The position numbers and the translations under genes were made by a program. Shown piece after piece: positions 43,701 to 50,954 of a stretch of DNA of 64,000 nucleotides. Numbering within the stretch: position 1 is the first letter of the stretch; every line of letters begins with the position of its first letter. The notes beneath the pieces are model-generated. The model was given only the letters and a program-made list of their open reading frames with translations, had not been told where the DNA came from and searched no databases. Origin of the DNA: Ooceraea biroi (lineage: Eukaryota > Arthropoda > Insecta > Hymenoptera > Formicidae); contig NC_039514.1 in NCBI RefSeq assembly GCF_003672135.1, forward strand, positions 7,693,287 to 7,757,286, given 5' to 3'.

Positions 43701-46354
43701 CGCATGGAGCAATGTCCGGAGAATACGCGGGGTGCGGTAAGACTTCCCATTCAAGCTCTAACAGTGTTTGTTTCACTGATAACGCAACGTCAGGTCGAGC
43801 GTTGTCACGAAGAAGAATCACTTTCCGTCGTTTACTCGCAATTGGTGGTCGTTTTTGGTCCAATGCTTGCTTCAACTTGTACGATTGGTGTCGATAACGA
43901 TCAGCCGTGACAGTCTCATGCGGATTTAACAGCTCATAGTACACTATCCCACCAAATACGGAGCATTACTTTTGAACCGTCAATATTGCGTCTCGGAGTG
44001 GATGTTGATGGTTCGCCTGGATCCACCCATGATTTTCCGCGTTTCGGATTATCAAAATAGATCCACTTTTCATCCCCAGTAACGATCCGAGACAAAAGAC
44101 TCTTCTTTTTTTGCCTGGCGATCAACGAAATGCAAATGTTCAACCGGTTCGCAATGGCACTTTCCGATAATTCATGTCGAACCCATTTCCCTTCTTTCTG
44201 AATTTTTCCCATTTCATGTAAATGTTTGGTAACTGTTGTACGATCAACATTTAATGCTCTGGCAAGAGATGGATTCCACGACGATAAAATGACTCTTCTT
44301 TTGAGTCGATCCATTCGTCAACGAATTTTCGCACTTCTTCCAAATTATGAAAGTGTGTATCCTCTAAAGCGTGTTGCATCGACCGGAACAAATAATAATC
44401 GCATGGAGCAATGTCCGGAGAATACGCGGGGTGCGGTAAGACTTCCCATTCAAGCTCTAACAGTGTTTGTTTCACTGATAACGCAACGTCAGGTCGAGCG
44501 TTGTCACGAAGAAGAATCACTTTCCGTCGTTTACTCGCAATTGGTGGTCGTTTTTGGTCCAATGCTTGCTTCAACTTGTACGATTGGTGTCGATAACGAT
44601 CAGCCGTGACAGTCTCATGCGGATTTAACAGCTCATAGTACACTATCCCACCAAATACGGAGCATTACTTTTGAACCGTCAATATTGCGTCTCGGAGTGG
44701 ATGTTGATGGTTCGCCTGGATCCACCCACGATTTTCCGCGTTTCGGATTATCAAAATAGATCCACTTTTCATCCCCAGTAACGATCCGAGACAAAAGACT
44801 CTTCTTTTTTTGCCTGGCGATCAACGAAATGCAAATGTTCAACCGGTTCGCAATGGCACTTTCCGATAATTCATGTCGAACCCATTTCCCTTCTTTCTGA
44901 ATTTTTCCCATTTCATGTAAATGTTTGGTAACTGTTGTACGATCAACATTTAATGCTCTGGCAAGTTCTGAAGTGGATTGTGTTGGATTTTCGTCCAATA
45001 ATGCTTGCAAATCTGCATTTTCAAGCTTTCTTGGTTGTCCCGAGCGTTCTTTGTCCTTCACATCAGTATGACCACTTTTAAAGCGTCTAAACCAGTATTC
45101 ACACGTCTTAATTGATGGGGCAGAATTACCATACGTTTCCACAAGAATTTTATAACCGTCAGCCGCAGTTTTCTTTTGATTAAAAAACAAAAGCAACGCA
45201 TGTCGAAAACGCTGTTTCGGAAGTTGCATTTTTACGATGATATAAACACGACTGTTATTGCATCTATTGCTATAATGCTACTAAATGTGATGGATAATGT
45301 CAAGACTGTAAGAAACAACAGTTATCGGAAACAGCTATTGGAACAAACTGACACTACAGCCATCTGTTGCAAAACCCTCAAAACTAAATCACACTCCTAA
45401 TATATATATATATACGTGCGCGCGTAACGAACGTCGATGTCGTTTAAATGGTAATCGCGCGGTAATGCTGATTCGACGCCTCGGCTTTCTACTCTTTCCT
45501 TTTCTTCTTTTTTTCTTTTTTTTTGGAGGCCAATTACGGTACGCCAGGAACGGCCATTTATATAGAGAAAATCCTTTTCAATTTCCATGAGATCCGGCCG
45601 CGCTGCGCTGGCCTCGCCCTCAAGAAAGAGAGACGTTATCGGTGCCATTGGAAATTCAATACGTGAATGTAATTATTGCAGCCGGGCGGTGATGAATTTC
45701 CGAAACACGATACGGCATTCATTTCGCTTCGATAATATCGCCGGGATCGATAAAGGGCGTATCATTTCGAACTGCAGCGGATGCTCCACTTTTTTTTGTT
45801 TTTCAATTATTCCCGTGGAAAGATCGCGATTTGTCTCCGAAACGTACATTCGCGGTGTAAATCCGGAGCGGGGAAAATGATTTCGCAAGGGAGAGAAAGC
45901 CGCGGCGAGACTCGGCAAGTGGAATCGCTATTAAAAAGCATACATTTCGGTAAATCACGCGTGCACCAGTTGCGCATTCGCGAGGAATTCAGTTTCAAAG
46001 AGACTTCGCTCCGTGCGACCCTAGTCGATTGCGCGAGCTTTTCGGATTAAAGTTTCGACGGCGTTTCCTCCTGAGCGGAATTAATTTCGGCGGTGTGTTA
46101 AGCGCACCGAGGATGGCGCGCTCTTGTGTTTGCGAGATTTCACGACGACGACGACGACGACGATCGCACGACGCAGCGATGCGGATATCGGTGGAATACA
46201 GGGGATCTCGTTCCTGTTATCCAGGTTCTGACGCCGTCCTCGGGTCTCCTGGACTTCGCCATAAGTATGCGACCGGATTACCATCGCGCCATCATCGATA
46301 CCGTGCGATACTACGGCTGGAAGAAAATCATCTACCTCTACGACTCCCACGACG
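4439..46354 (+). CDS. Ionotropic glutamate receptor, GluRIA/GluRIB-like (partial, amino-terminal domain exons only)
   Basis: Coding segments 4439-4591, 41376-41503 and 46225-46354 join in frame to about 137 residues that I recognise as part of the amino-terminal domain of insect AMPA/kainate-type glutamate receptors. Diagnostic runs are GAIFEQGTDEVQSAF, INTADAYKLSRL, ICNQFSRG, LGAVSPDSFDTLHSYSN, MPFVTPWFPEK and YLYDSHDG. In this family the domain is extracellular and directs tetramer assembly; the complete protein is a glutamate-gated cation channel in the membrane. Splice phases agree: the first exon ends with one base of an isoleucine codon that the second completes, the second ends on a codon boundary, and the third ends with one base of a glycine codon. 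Missing are the signal peptide, the rest of this domain, the ligand-binding domain, the channel segments and the tail. Introns are 36784 and 4721 bp and carry several transposons. Family call is firm; GluRIA versus GluRIB is not resolved. Confidence 0.9.
4592..5961 (+). other. Receptor intron 1, first segment
   Basis: Intron sequence rich in CpG with no conserved reading frame and no repeat shared with the rest of the window. Long open frames on both strands around 4640-5320 are what CpG-rich, AT-poor DNA gives by chance; their translations are low-complexity, arginine-rich and match no family I know. Confidence 0.6.
5962..6765. mobile_element. Hairpin MITE, copy 1 (804 bp)
   Basis: Ends are inverted repeats of about 21 bp (CACCCACAGAAA... 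against ...TTTCTGAGGGTG, allowing a few mismatches). A TG dinucleotide flanks both sides (5960-5961 and 6766-6767), consistent with a 2-bp target duplication. In the middle are two 74-bp arms in inverted orientation (6250-6323 and 6391-6464) around a 67-base loop, with only two mismatches. There is no transposase: the ~88-codon minus-strand frame crosses the hairpin and is not protein-like. Near-identical copies lie at 15006 and 56433. Superfamily is not clear, because a variable 2-bp duplication does not fit the common TA, TTAA or 8-bp classes. Confidence 0.85.
6250..6464. repeat. Internal 74-bp inverted repeat of hairpin MITE copy 1
   Basis: The left arm (6250-6323) and right arm (6391-6464) are reverse complements apart from two positions. 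The loop contains a second small palindrome, aagtaagtat-attg-tatacttactt in outline. A transcript would fold into a long double-stranded RNA. The same structure is at 15294-15508 and 56721-56935. Confidence 0.88.
6766..15005 (+). other. Receptor intron 1, segment between MITE copies 1 and 2
   Basis: No gene or transposon recognised over 8.2 kb. Base composition changes along it: about 6.8-9.6 kb is CpG-rich, 9.7-10.8 kb is clearly AT-rich, and the rest is mixed. There are short trinucleotide runs near 8876-8905 and a (CGT) run at 9444-9467. Frames such as 10983-11402 open by chance and lack family motifs. Confidence 0.6.
9444..9467. repeat. (CGT)8 microsatellite
   Basis: About eight tandem CGT/GTC units, preceded and followed by imperfect units. 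Its translated valine or aspartate runs on either strand belong to no recognisable gene. Confidence 0.85.
15006..15816. mobile_element. Hairpin MITE, copy 2 (811 bp)
   Basis: Same element as at 5962, with the same terminal inverted repeats, and flanked by TA on both sides (15004-15005 and 15817-15818). The internal inverted arms are 15294-15367 and 15435-15508. It differs from copy 1 by scattered substitutions and a few small indels, including a short insertion near 15640 and a one-base deletion near 15755. It is non-coding. Confidence 0.85.
15294..15508. repeat. Internal 74-bp inverted repeat of hairpin MITE copy 2
   Basis: Arms 15294-15367 and 15435-15508 are reverse complements with about two mismatches around a 67-base loop. 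One of copy 1's mismatches is restored to pairing here, while a substitution near the outer end of the left arm adds a new one. Confidence 0.86.
22421..22438. repeat. (GA)9 microsatellite
   Basis: Uninterrupted GA dinucleotides within a longer purine-rich stretch. Confidence 0.85.
22684..22722. repeat. (CA)n-(TA)n compound microsatellite
   Basis: About 13-14 CA units run directly into about six TA units, followed by another short TA run near 22743. The (TA) part is purine-pyrimidine alternating and length-variable by nature. Confidence 0.9.
22839..22957. repeat. Diverged direct repeat, copy A (~115 bp)
   Basis: Aligns with 23738-23853 in the same orientation at roughly three quarters identity by eye. 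Shared cores are GCATTTAC, AAAGTTTTC, CTGGAATTCGGTCCT and CAAGTTTTAGCG. No terminal repeats or target duplication are obvious, so it may be a fragment of an old dispersed repeat or a local duplication. Confidence 0.6.
23379..23418. repeat. Short hairpin (18-bp stem)
   Basis: GGCGATGTTTGA...TTGATA at 23379-23396 is complementary to TATCAATCAAACATCGCC at 23401-23418, with one unpaired A and a 4-base loop. It is flanked by ordinary sequence and has no obvious flanking duplication. Confidence 0.8.
23738..23853. repeat. Diverged direct repeat, copy B (~115 bp)
   Basis: Partner of 22839-22957, about 0.9 kb downstream in the same orientation. The two copies lie either side of the 23379 hairpin. Function unknown. 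Confidence 0.6.
26223..27131. mobile_element. TA-flanked MITE, copy 1 (909 bp)
   Basis: Imperfect ~25-bp terminal inverted repeats begin GAGGAAAGTC and end ATTCTCCTC, sharing the core ATTATGAGATA. TA flanks both ends (26221-26222 and 27132-27133), as in Tc1/mariner-type insertions. No open frame encodes a transposase. Inside, the terminal core recurs in relaxed form (for example near 26429 and 26725-26760), suggesting several transposase-binding-like sites. A near-identical copy is at 58827-59733. Confidence 0.85.
27132..33058 (+). other. Receptor intron 1, segment between the TA-MITE and TRIM-like array 1
   Basis: No gene or intact transposon recognised over 5.9 kb. The first 350 bases are AT-rich; the remainder is CpG-rich with many chance open frames. 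The tracts at 27660-27780 and 30590-30700 are G/A-rich and superficially alike but do not align convincingly. Confidence 0.6.
33070..33165 (-). promoter_or_regulatory. tRNA-like segment with pol III A/B-box-like strings in the LTR (first of nine)
   Basis: On the minus strand a 6-bp closing stem (TAGGAG at 33165-33160 with CTCCTA at 33084-33079) encloses an A-box-like string, TGGCCGTACAGC (33156-33145). It also encloses overlapping B-box-like strings, AGTTCGAGTTC and AGTTCAAATCT (33109-33094). Five T residues follow at 33074-33070. Each box agrees with its consensus at about nine positions, and the box spacing (35 bases) is tRNA-like. The gap from B box to the 3' stem is too long for a canonical tRNA and no good anticodon arm forms. 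It is at most a degenerate tRNA-derived promoter. The same segment is in every LTR of both arrays. Confidence 0.4.
33274..33480. repeat. 36-bp minisatellite inside the internal segment (first monomer)
   Basis: Units of the form GGTTCACTCC-TCTGAGTCC-...-CCATGTT repeat about five to six times per internal segment. Copy number differs by one between monomers, explaining the 521 versus 557 bp period. As 36 is a multiple of three, both strands stay open and read as 12-residue repeats (VHSSES... on plus, GVNQHGDWEGLR on minus). Equivalent blocks occur in all seven internal segments, for example 33811-34030, 34368-34550, 34889-35070, 53577-53795, 54134-54315 and 54654-54835. Confidence 0.85.
35361..41375 (+). 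other. Receptor intron 1, last segment
   Basis: No transposon or gene recognised over 6 kb. Sequence is CpG-rich with chance open frames (for example 35650-36237). It is AT-richer around 38560-38690 and 40440-40760. The last ~20 bases before 41376 form a splice acceptor (ttgcatgttacag). Confidence 0.6.
41376..41503 (+). CDS. Glutamate receptor exon B (amino-terminal domain)
   Basis: Bounded by a tgttacag acceptor and a gtaagc donor at 41504. The first two bases finish the isoleucine codon begun in exon A; the last codon (AAG) is complete, so the next intron is phase 0. It encodes CNQFSRGVFSMLGAVSPD, then SFDTLHSYSNTFQ and MPFVTPWFPEK, a highly conserved block of AMPA/kainate-type insect receptors. 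Confidence 0.93.
41504..42748 (+). other. Receptor intron 2, left part
   Basis: Non-coding, CpG-rich. It ends in a (TA)n microsatellite (about 42725-42748), which served as the target for the mariner insertion that follows. Confidence 0.65.
42826..45229 (-). pseudogene. mariner transposase, frameshifted and triplicated
   Basis: The protein begins at 45229 with MQLPKQRFRHALLL. The first frame (45229-44633, 198 codons) holds the paired helix-turn-helix DNA-binding region (residues ~1-110), the WVRHEL motif at 116-121 and the first catalytic aspartate in TGDEKW (D153). It then breaks after RIWWD. The continuation lies in another frame (44643-44251): YYELLNP, the second aspartate in RDNARP and the third in YSPDIAPCDYY, 34 residues later, giving the D,D34D signature of mariner. 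That frame runs into a second copy of the catalytic region (44314-43934, 43944-43552), then a third (43615-43235, 43245-42904). The true C-terminus ends KYFD and stop at 42826-42828. All three copies share the break after RIWWD, so the frameshift predates duplication. The leftmost copy has also lost four residues of YSPDIAP. Not functional as it stands. Confidence 0.9.
42872..44965 (-). repeat. Three tandem ~699-bp units inside the mariner element
   Basis: Units start at 42872, 43559 and 44258, with the boundary string tctggcaag repeated once more at 44957-44965. The right two units are nearly identical. The left unit carries more substitutions (for example TGDEKC for TGDEKW) and a 12-base deletion. 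Confidence 0.92.
45401..46224 (+). other. Receptor intron 2, right part
   Basis: Starts in the remaining (TA)n repeat. Non-coding, with a short (ACG) run at 46142-46162, and ends in the acceptor gttatccag just before exon C. Confidence 0.65.
46142..46162. repeat. (ACG)7 microsatellite
   Basis: Seven tandem ACG units about 60 bases upstream of exon C; too close to be part of the coding sequence because the splice acceptor lies between. Confidence 0.85.
46225..46354 (+). CDS. Glutamate receptor exon C (amino-terminal domain)
   Basis: Bounded by an atccag acceptor and a gtaagtcc donor at 46355. It starts on a codon boundary (VLTPSSGLLDFAISMRPDYH), continues RAIIDTVRYYGWKKII and YLYDSHD, and ends with the first base of a glycine codon. 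The following exon, expected to continue with a leucine-rich LLRLQQ-like stretch, was not found in the remaining 17.6 kb. Confidence 0.93.
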
Positions 46355-48773
46355 GTAAGTCCTTTACCCCGCGGCTTTCTCATGCATTTCTCATTTTACA
46401 GCGACGTAGCCGCGGGCTGCTGCACGCCCGCTCGCTTTCCGCAACGCGCCTCCGCTACGCCGCGATATTTCTCCTTTTTATTACGCCCGCCAAGTAGGCT
46501 CGCTCCCCCGTGGCCAACTCCGCCCGATATCGCAGACACGGGGATATCGAGTGGATTTCCCGACTTCCGCGCGGAATAAAAACGCGTGTCTAGACTGGCA
46601 CCGCGTAACCGGACGACCACGCGCAAACGATGTGTAACACGGTAGTAGGTGTGTTCTTTTTTTTCCTAGTCGAATGACACGCGACAGAAACGTGATCTGG
46701 CGAACGATCGTACTTTCGCGCGGTATATCCCCCCCGGTGCACGAGGAGAACATTTTTATGCACGATCTTTTGCTGATGACTCTCCGGCACTCTTCTCTCC
46801 GTTGTTATTAGAATCACGTAAGCGGAATAACATGCGGTCACGGCGAGTGCCTTTTCGCAACACTCGTTGCCGCTCGTGTACGGGAATTACGCCGGCGAAA
46901 TGACGTTACTCCTAATTAAGTACATCGATTTTGTATTTTCCACGCTTTCCCCTTTCCTGTCGGTGTCGTTAGAACCAATTTTCGACTGACTCGAATGAAA
47001 TTACGGGCTTCACGCTTGAACGTACGCGATTCCGGAAGCGAGACCGCAGAGAGAGAGAGAGAGAACACGCGCAGACTTTTGCGTATCGCCGCTTTTTCAC
47101 GCGATTCCAGTCACCGATGAGCGATTCAGCGCCGGCAGGAAATCGGTAATTGCGTGCAAGATTACTGATTCGTATCGGTGCACTCCAGGAAATCAGTGCA
47201 ACGTGATGTGATGTCGTCTGAGAGGACAAATCAGACGTAGGCCTCGGGCAAGGCCGTCCCCTTTCACTCTCGCTGATTAATCCGACAAGCGCGCGCGTCA
47301 TCTCCTTGAAAAGTGCGATCGCAATTGGATCGGTGCATCGTGTCTGATCGTCTGAAATCTGTTCAGGAAAACTCTCGCGACGTAGGTACTCGAAAATATA
47401 CTTAAAGATCGTATCCCGGGCTTCTTAAGGGGCGCAGTTAAACGAGGTACTTTGAGATCGGAAATGTTCGATCGCGCCGACTTTGTACGCGCGCGCGTGC
47501 GAGAGAGAGATAGAGAGAGCTCCGTAAAAATTGTCGGCGGTATTGGAATTAAATTGGATTCTCGAAAACGATTCTGCCCGCGTGACTTGGAACGGTAACT
47601 AGCGCGAACTGCGGGTCCTCCTTACCCCCTTACACCCCCCGATCTGTTTCATACGTAATCTCGTGTCAATCTTGATGCCGGGCCGGCGGGGGAGGCAAAC
47701 GACACCGACAGCGGTTTAATTACTTAATTAATGGGACACGGGGTGGTAGCTGCGACTGGTGAGCGGGACAATTAATCACCGCGCGATCGCTAGACAGTTT
47801 TGTATCTCGCCGACTTCCGGAAGGCCGCTTATAACTCGGTCACGTGCCCCGGGCATGAGAAAGCCATTTGGAATTCCTCGGGCCGACCAATTGCTCTTCT
47901 TCGACAAACTCCGATAAGAACGACGAGCTGGAGGTAGTCTAGTATCGCGGAAACGTGGGCGAGGGGAAGAGAGGGAGGAGGAGGAGGAGGAGGAAGAGGT
48001 GGCGGTGGTGGGGCAGGGGAGTTTAATTACCGAATGCAAATGCAAATATACTTTAGGGACTACCCTGCTGTCTCCGCGCGCGCACAGAACGACCTCTTTC
48101 CTTCCTGCCCCTCGCCCCGTTCCACCCTCTCTTCCACCATCATCCACCCGTCTCGCCTCTTGCCGCTGCTACTATCTGACGTAGTTTAACCGTGCCGTTT
48201 CTCGATTAAAGCGGGTTATGAGGAAAGGAGCAGGATGATGAGCATTCGGAGATCATCTGGATTTCATGGCGGATTTTTCGTTACTTATCAGTGTTCTCGG
48301 TATTCCCCGGCATGATGCAGCCGCGCGGGGAATAATACGCGCCATCCGAGTTAACGATGACACGCCGCTCTATGATGCAAATTTAAGTCCCGACGTCGTG
48401 ATCAAGTGGACAAGTAATCGTTTTATTTTAGTTTTAGGAGCGTTGCGCAAACATCAACGAATGCTCGCGTCTCCTCCGTGTTTTCGTTGCCGAAAAACTC
48501 GGAATTCGTCGAATCTACACGACTCAATGAATTCTTATAGCCTAATTTTCATATTTCGAAATAAACTCTCACGATGTAGCAAAACAACGGCGATGTAGAG
48601 AACAGAACGTTAATTAGCTTCTTGCCGTCCGTCGTAGTCTGATTGACATTAATGGCGAGAATATTTTATCGATTGTGCAAGGTTTATATCGAAATTTGTA
48701 CCTATCTAAAGAAATGGCATTGGCCCATATTGCGATACACAAACATCCAAATGTTGTTTTCCAAATTACTTAA
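46355..48773 (+). other. Non-coding segment downstream of receptor exon C
   Basis: Presumed intron of the receptor. No exon recognised. It contains GA runs near 47049 and 47503, and a (GGA) run at 47975-47993. Confidence 0.55.
47975..47993. repeat. (GGA)6 microsatellite
   Basis: About six tandem GGA units in a G-rich tract that continues to about 48018. Confidence 0.8.
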
Positions 48774-49492
48774 GGGGGGAGTCTGCTTTAGAACGTTGAA
48801 AATAAGGTATAATTTTACGAATTGTTTTGGAGAAATTATACAGCGGATCATTATAAAACTTTGATGCATTTATTAGTACATGTTTAAAGATAAAAAAAAT
48901 TATTTTTTAATTTGAATATATCGCCTGTAGAGGTCGTCCTGGAGAAATCTTAGTGCAGCCGGCATTGTAAATTGGTGAGCATTCTCCTGCCTCCAAATTT
49001 CATCCAAACTGAAAAATTGAAATATTTTCTCGTTATTTATGAATTCCCATCGTCGATGAACCTTTAATATTCATAAAAACATTAAGTTAAACAATTATTT
49101 TTGCATGAAAAAGTTCAAAAACTTTGCCTAAAAATCGTACTTTTGTGTTCTAAGCTCCACCATTTTGACACTTTTCAACTTTTTTCTTCTCTCTTTGGTT
49201 CATCGATGATGGGAATTCATAAATAACGAGAACATATTTCAATTTTTCAGTTTAGACGAAATTTGGAGGTAGAAGAATGCTCACCAATTTGCAATGCCGG
49301 CGACGCGGCTGCACTAAGATTTCTCCAGGACGACCTCTACAAGCGATATATTCAAATCAAAAAATACTTTTTTTATCTTTAAACATGTACTAATAAATGC
49401 ATCAAAGTTTTATAATGATCCGCTGTATAGTTTCTCCAAAAACAATTCGTAAAATATACCTTATTTTCAGCGTTCTAAAGCAGGCTCCCCCC
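48774..49492. mobile_element. Foldback element with TTAA target duplication (719 bp)
   Basis: The element is mostly two long inverted arms, about 290 bp (48774-49063) and 296 bp (49197-49492), around a ~133-base centre. Termini are GGGGGGAGTCTGC and GCAGGCTCCCCCC. TTAA flanks both sides (48770-48773 and 49493-49496), the target preference of piggyBac and Kolobok transposases. No protein frame is present, so it must have been moved by a transposase encoded elsewhere. Only one copy is in this window. Confidence 0.88.
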
Positions 49493-50192
49493 TTAATACT
49501 GGATCTGACGACGAGCAGGAGAACGCTTACTTGAACAAAATTGAACCGTTTGAGGTAAGGATAAGGACGCGCGACACGCGCGAGTGCACAATTAGCATAT
49601 AAAGGTAACGATAAATCGCGGCCTGCGTGAAGAATCGACGAACGAAGCCGGGGAAATTAATGCAAAAGCGCCACGTGCGTGAAACGATTGCTCGTTTTTT
49701 ATATTCTCGGCGTTACGCGGCAGCAATGATCACGGCAGAAATGATACCGGGAATCGCAAATCGACGTAATCGACACCGAGCCCTTAAATAAATCTGACTT
49801 GCCACGCTGTCCGCCGCATGGGAAATAACTGATGCAATTTCAGAGTTGAGACACGTCAAATGTTTCCTCGATTGCGTCACAGCAAACGGCCGGCGAGGAA
49901 ATGAATCGCCACCGGTCAGGGCGATCGTATCGCCCGCATCCAGGTAGAACCAATTGCGCGAATGATTTCGAGAGAAAGTTTCGCGGATTCGGGCGTTCTC
50001 CATTAGGTTTTCCCACTGGCGGCGTTAAATGTTACCGTATCGATCGGATTTCTCGATTCTTTAACGCTTTTGGAATCGCTCCTACGTATCGGTGCTGCAC
50101 GGCCTTCGTTAATTGCTTCCGCGGACCGCGAATCTTAAAAACCGAAAATGCTTTTTAGCATCAGGCTCTTTGAGGTGCATTTTATGTGTATA
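49493..50192 (+). other. Non-coding segment between two transposons
   Basis: No gene or repeat recognised. Chance open frames only. Confidence 0.6.
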
Positions 50193-50954
50193 CAGGGTGT
50201 CCCGGGTTTTAACCGACAAACTGCGGGAGCATATTCTACTAGTGGAAATAAGAAAAAATTCTTATATCGAGTTTGCTTAGAAATGCTTTATTACAAAGTT
50301 ATAAACCAATATTGAAAAGAAATATCAGATAAGTAACAACGGATTTTTTCACAAAAATAAAAATTATCTACGCAATGATTTAGTGACGCATTTCAAAATG
50401 TTGTCCCTGCACATCGATACAAGCTAGACATCGACGTAGTACAGAATTTGTTACGGTACGACATTCCTGAAAATTTTGTTGCATCTCAGTAACTGAATTA
50501 GTAATTCGTTGCTTTAAATCTATCTGGTACTCTCCTGTTAGGAAATCTACGTTGATACTCTCGTACGGCAGCTCGTGCATTTCCGTCACAGAATCCGTAC
50601 ACGAAATGAATATCGGTGTATTCCTCATTTGAAAACACTTTTGGCATTCTGATAGTAATTGCTAGTTGACACGACGATTGAAATCTAACGGCTACTGTTG
50701 TGAAAGTAACAATCATACTGAATCGTTTCAACATAGTGAACATGAATACATGTGAATACACGTAACATAAACATCTTCGACCTTCCAAATTCTACACTAT
50801 GTTCCGTTGTTACTTATCTCATATTTCTTTTCAATATTGGTTTATAACTTTGTAATAAAGCATTTCTAAGCAAACTCGATATAAGAATTTTTTTCTTATT
50901 TCCACTAGTAGAATATGCTCCCGCAGTTTGTCGGTTAAAACCCGGGACACCCTG
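50193..50954 (-). mobile_element. DUF4817-type DNA transposon, internally deleted (762 bp)
   Basis: Very long terminal inverted repeats, ~150 bp each (50193-50342 and 50804-50954), start CAGGGTGTCCCGGG and are flanked by TATA (at least TA) on both sides. Between them, on the minus strand, are the two ends of a transposase gene with the catalytic middle removed. It is therefore a non-autonomous deletion derivative. Elements with these termini and a DUF4817 helix-turn-helix protein are common in insect genomes. Confidence 0.82.
50380..50647 (-). pseudogene. Remnant of DUF4817-domain transposase
   Basis: From 50647 the minus strand reads [19 protein letters not shown], then [20 protein letters not shown]. 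This is the N-terminal helix-turn-helix domain (DUF4817) of this transposase family. After VPDRF the frame closes at 50498. A second frame from about 50520 to 50380 gives [14 protein letters not shown] and SVLRRCLACIDVQGQHFE, which resembles the C-terminal tail. The core with the acidic catalytic residues is missing and the two ends are joined out of frame near 50515. The ~47 codons open upstream of the methionine lack similarity and are probably untranslated. Confidence 0.75.

Larger units (their letters stand above)
42749..45400 (-). mobile_element. mariner-family transposon with internally triplicated transposase region (2652 bp)
   Basis: Terminal inverted repeats of about 30 bp (TTAGGGGTGTGATTTAG at the left; the right end reads TTAGGAGTGTGATTTAG in reverse) agree at 29 of 30 positions. 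They are flanked by TA on both sides (42747-42748 and 45401-45402). A standard mariner is about 1.3 kb. This one is double that because a ~699-bp block of the transposase gene is present three times: 42872-43558 (687 bp, with a 12-base deletion), 43559-44257 and 44258-44956. Each join lies at the same 9-base string (tctggcaag), which also occurs at the two original boundaries, so the duplication used microhomology. It sits in intron 2 of the glutamate receptor, opposite to its strand. Confidence 0.93.
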
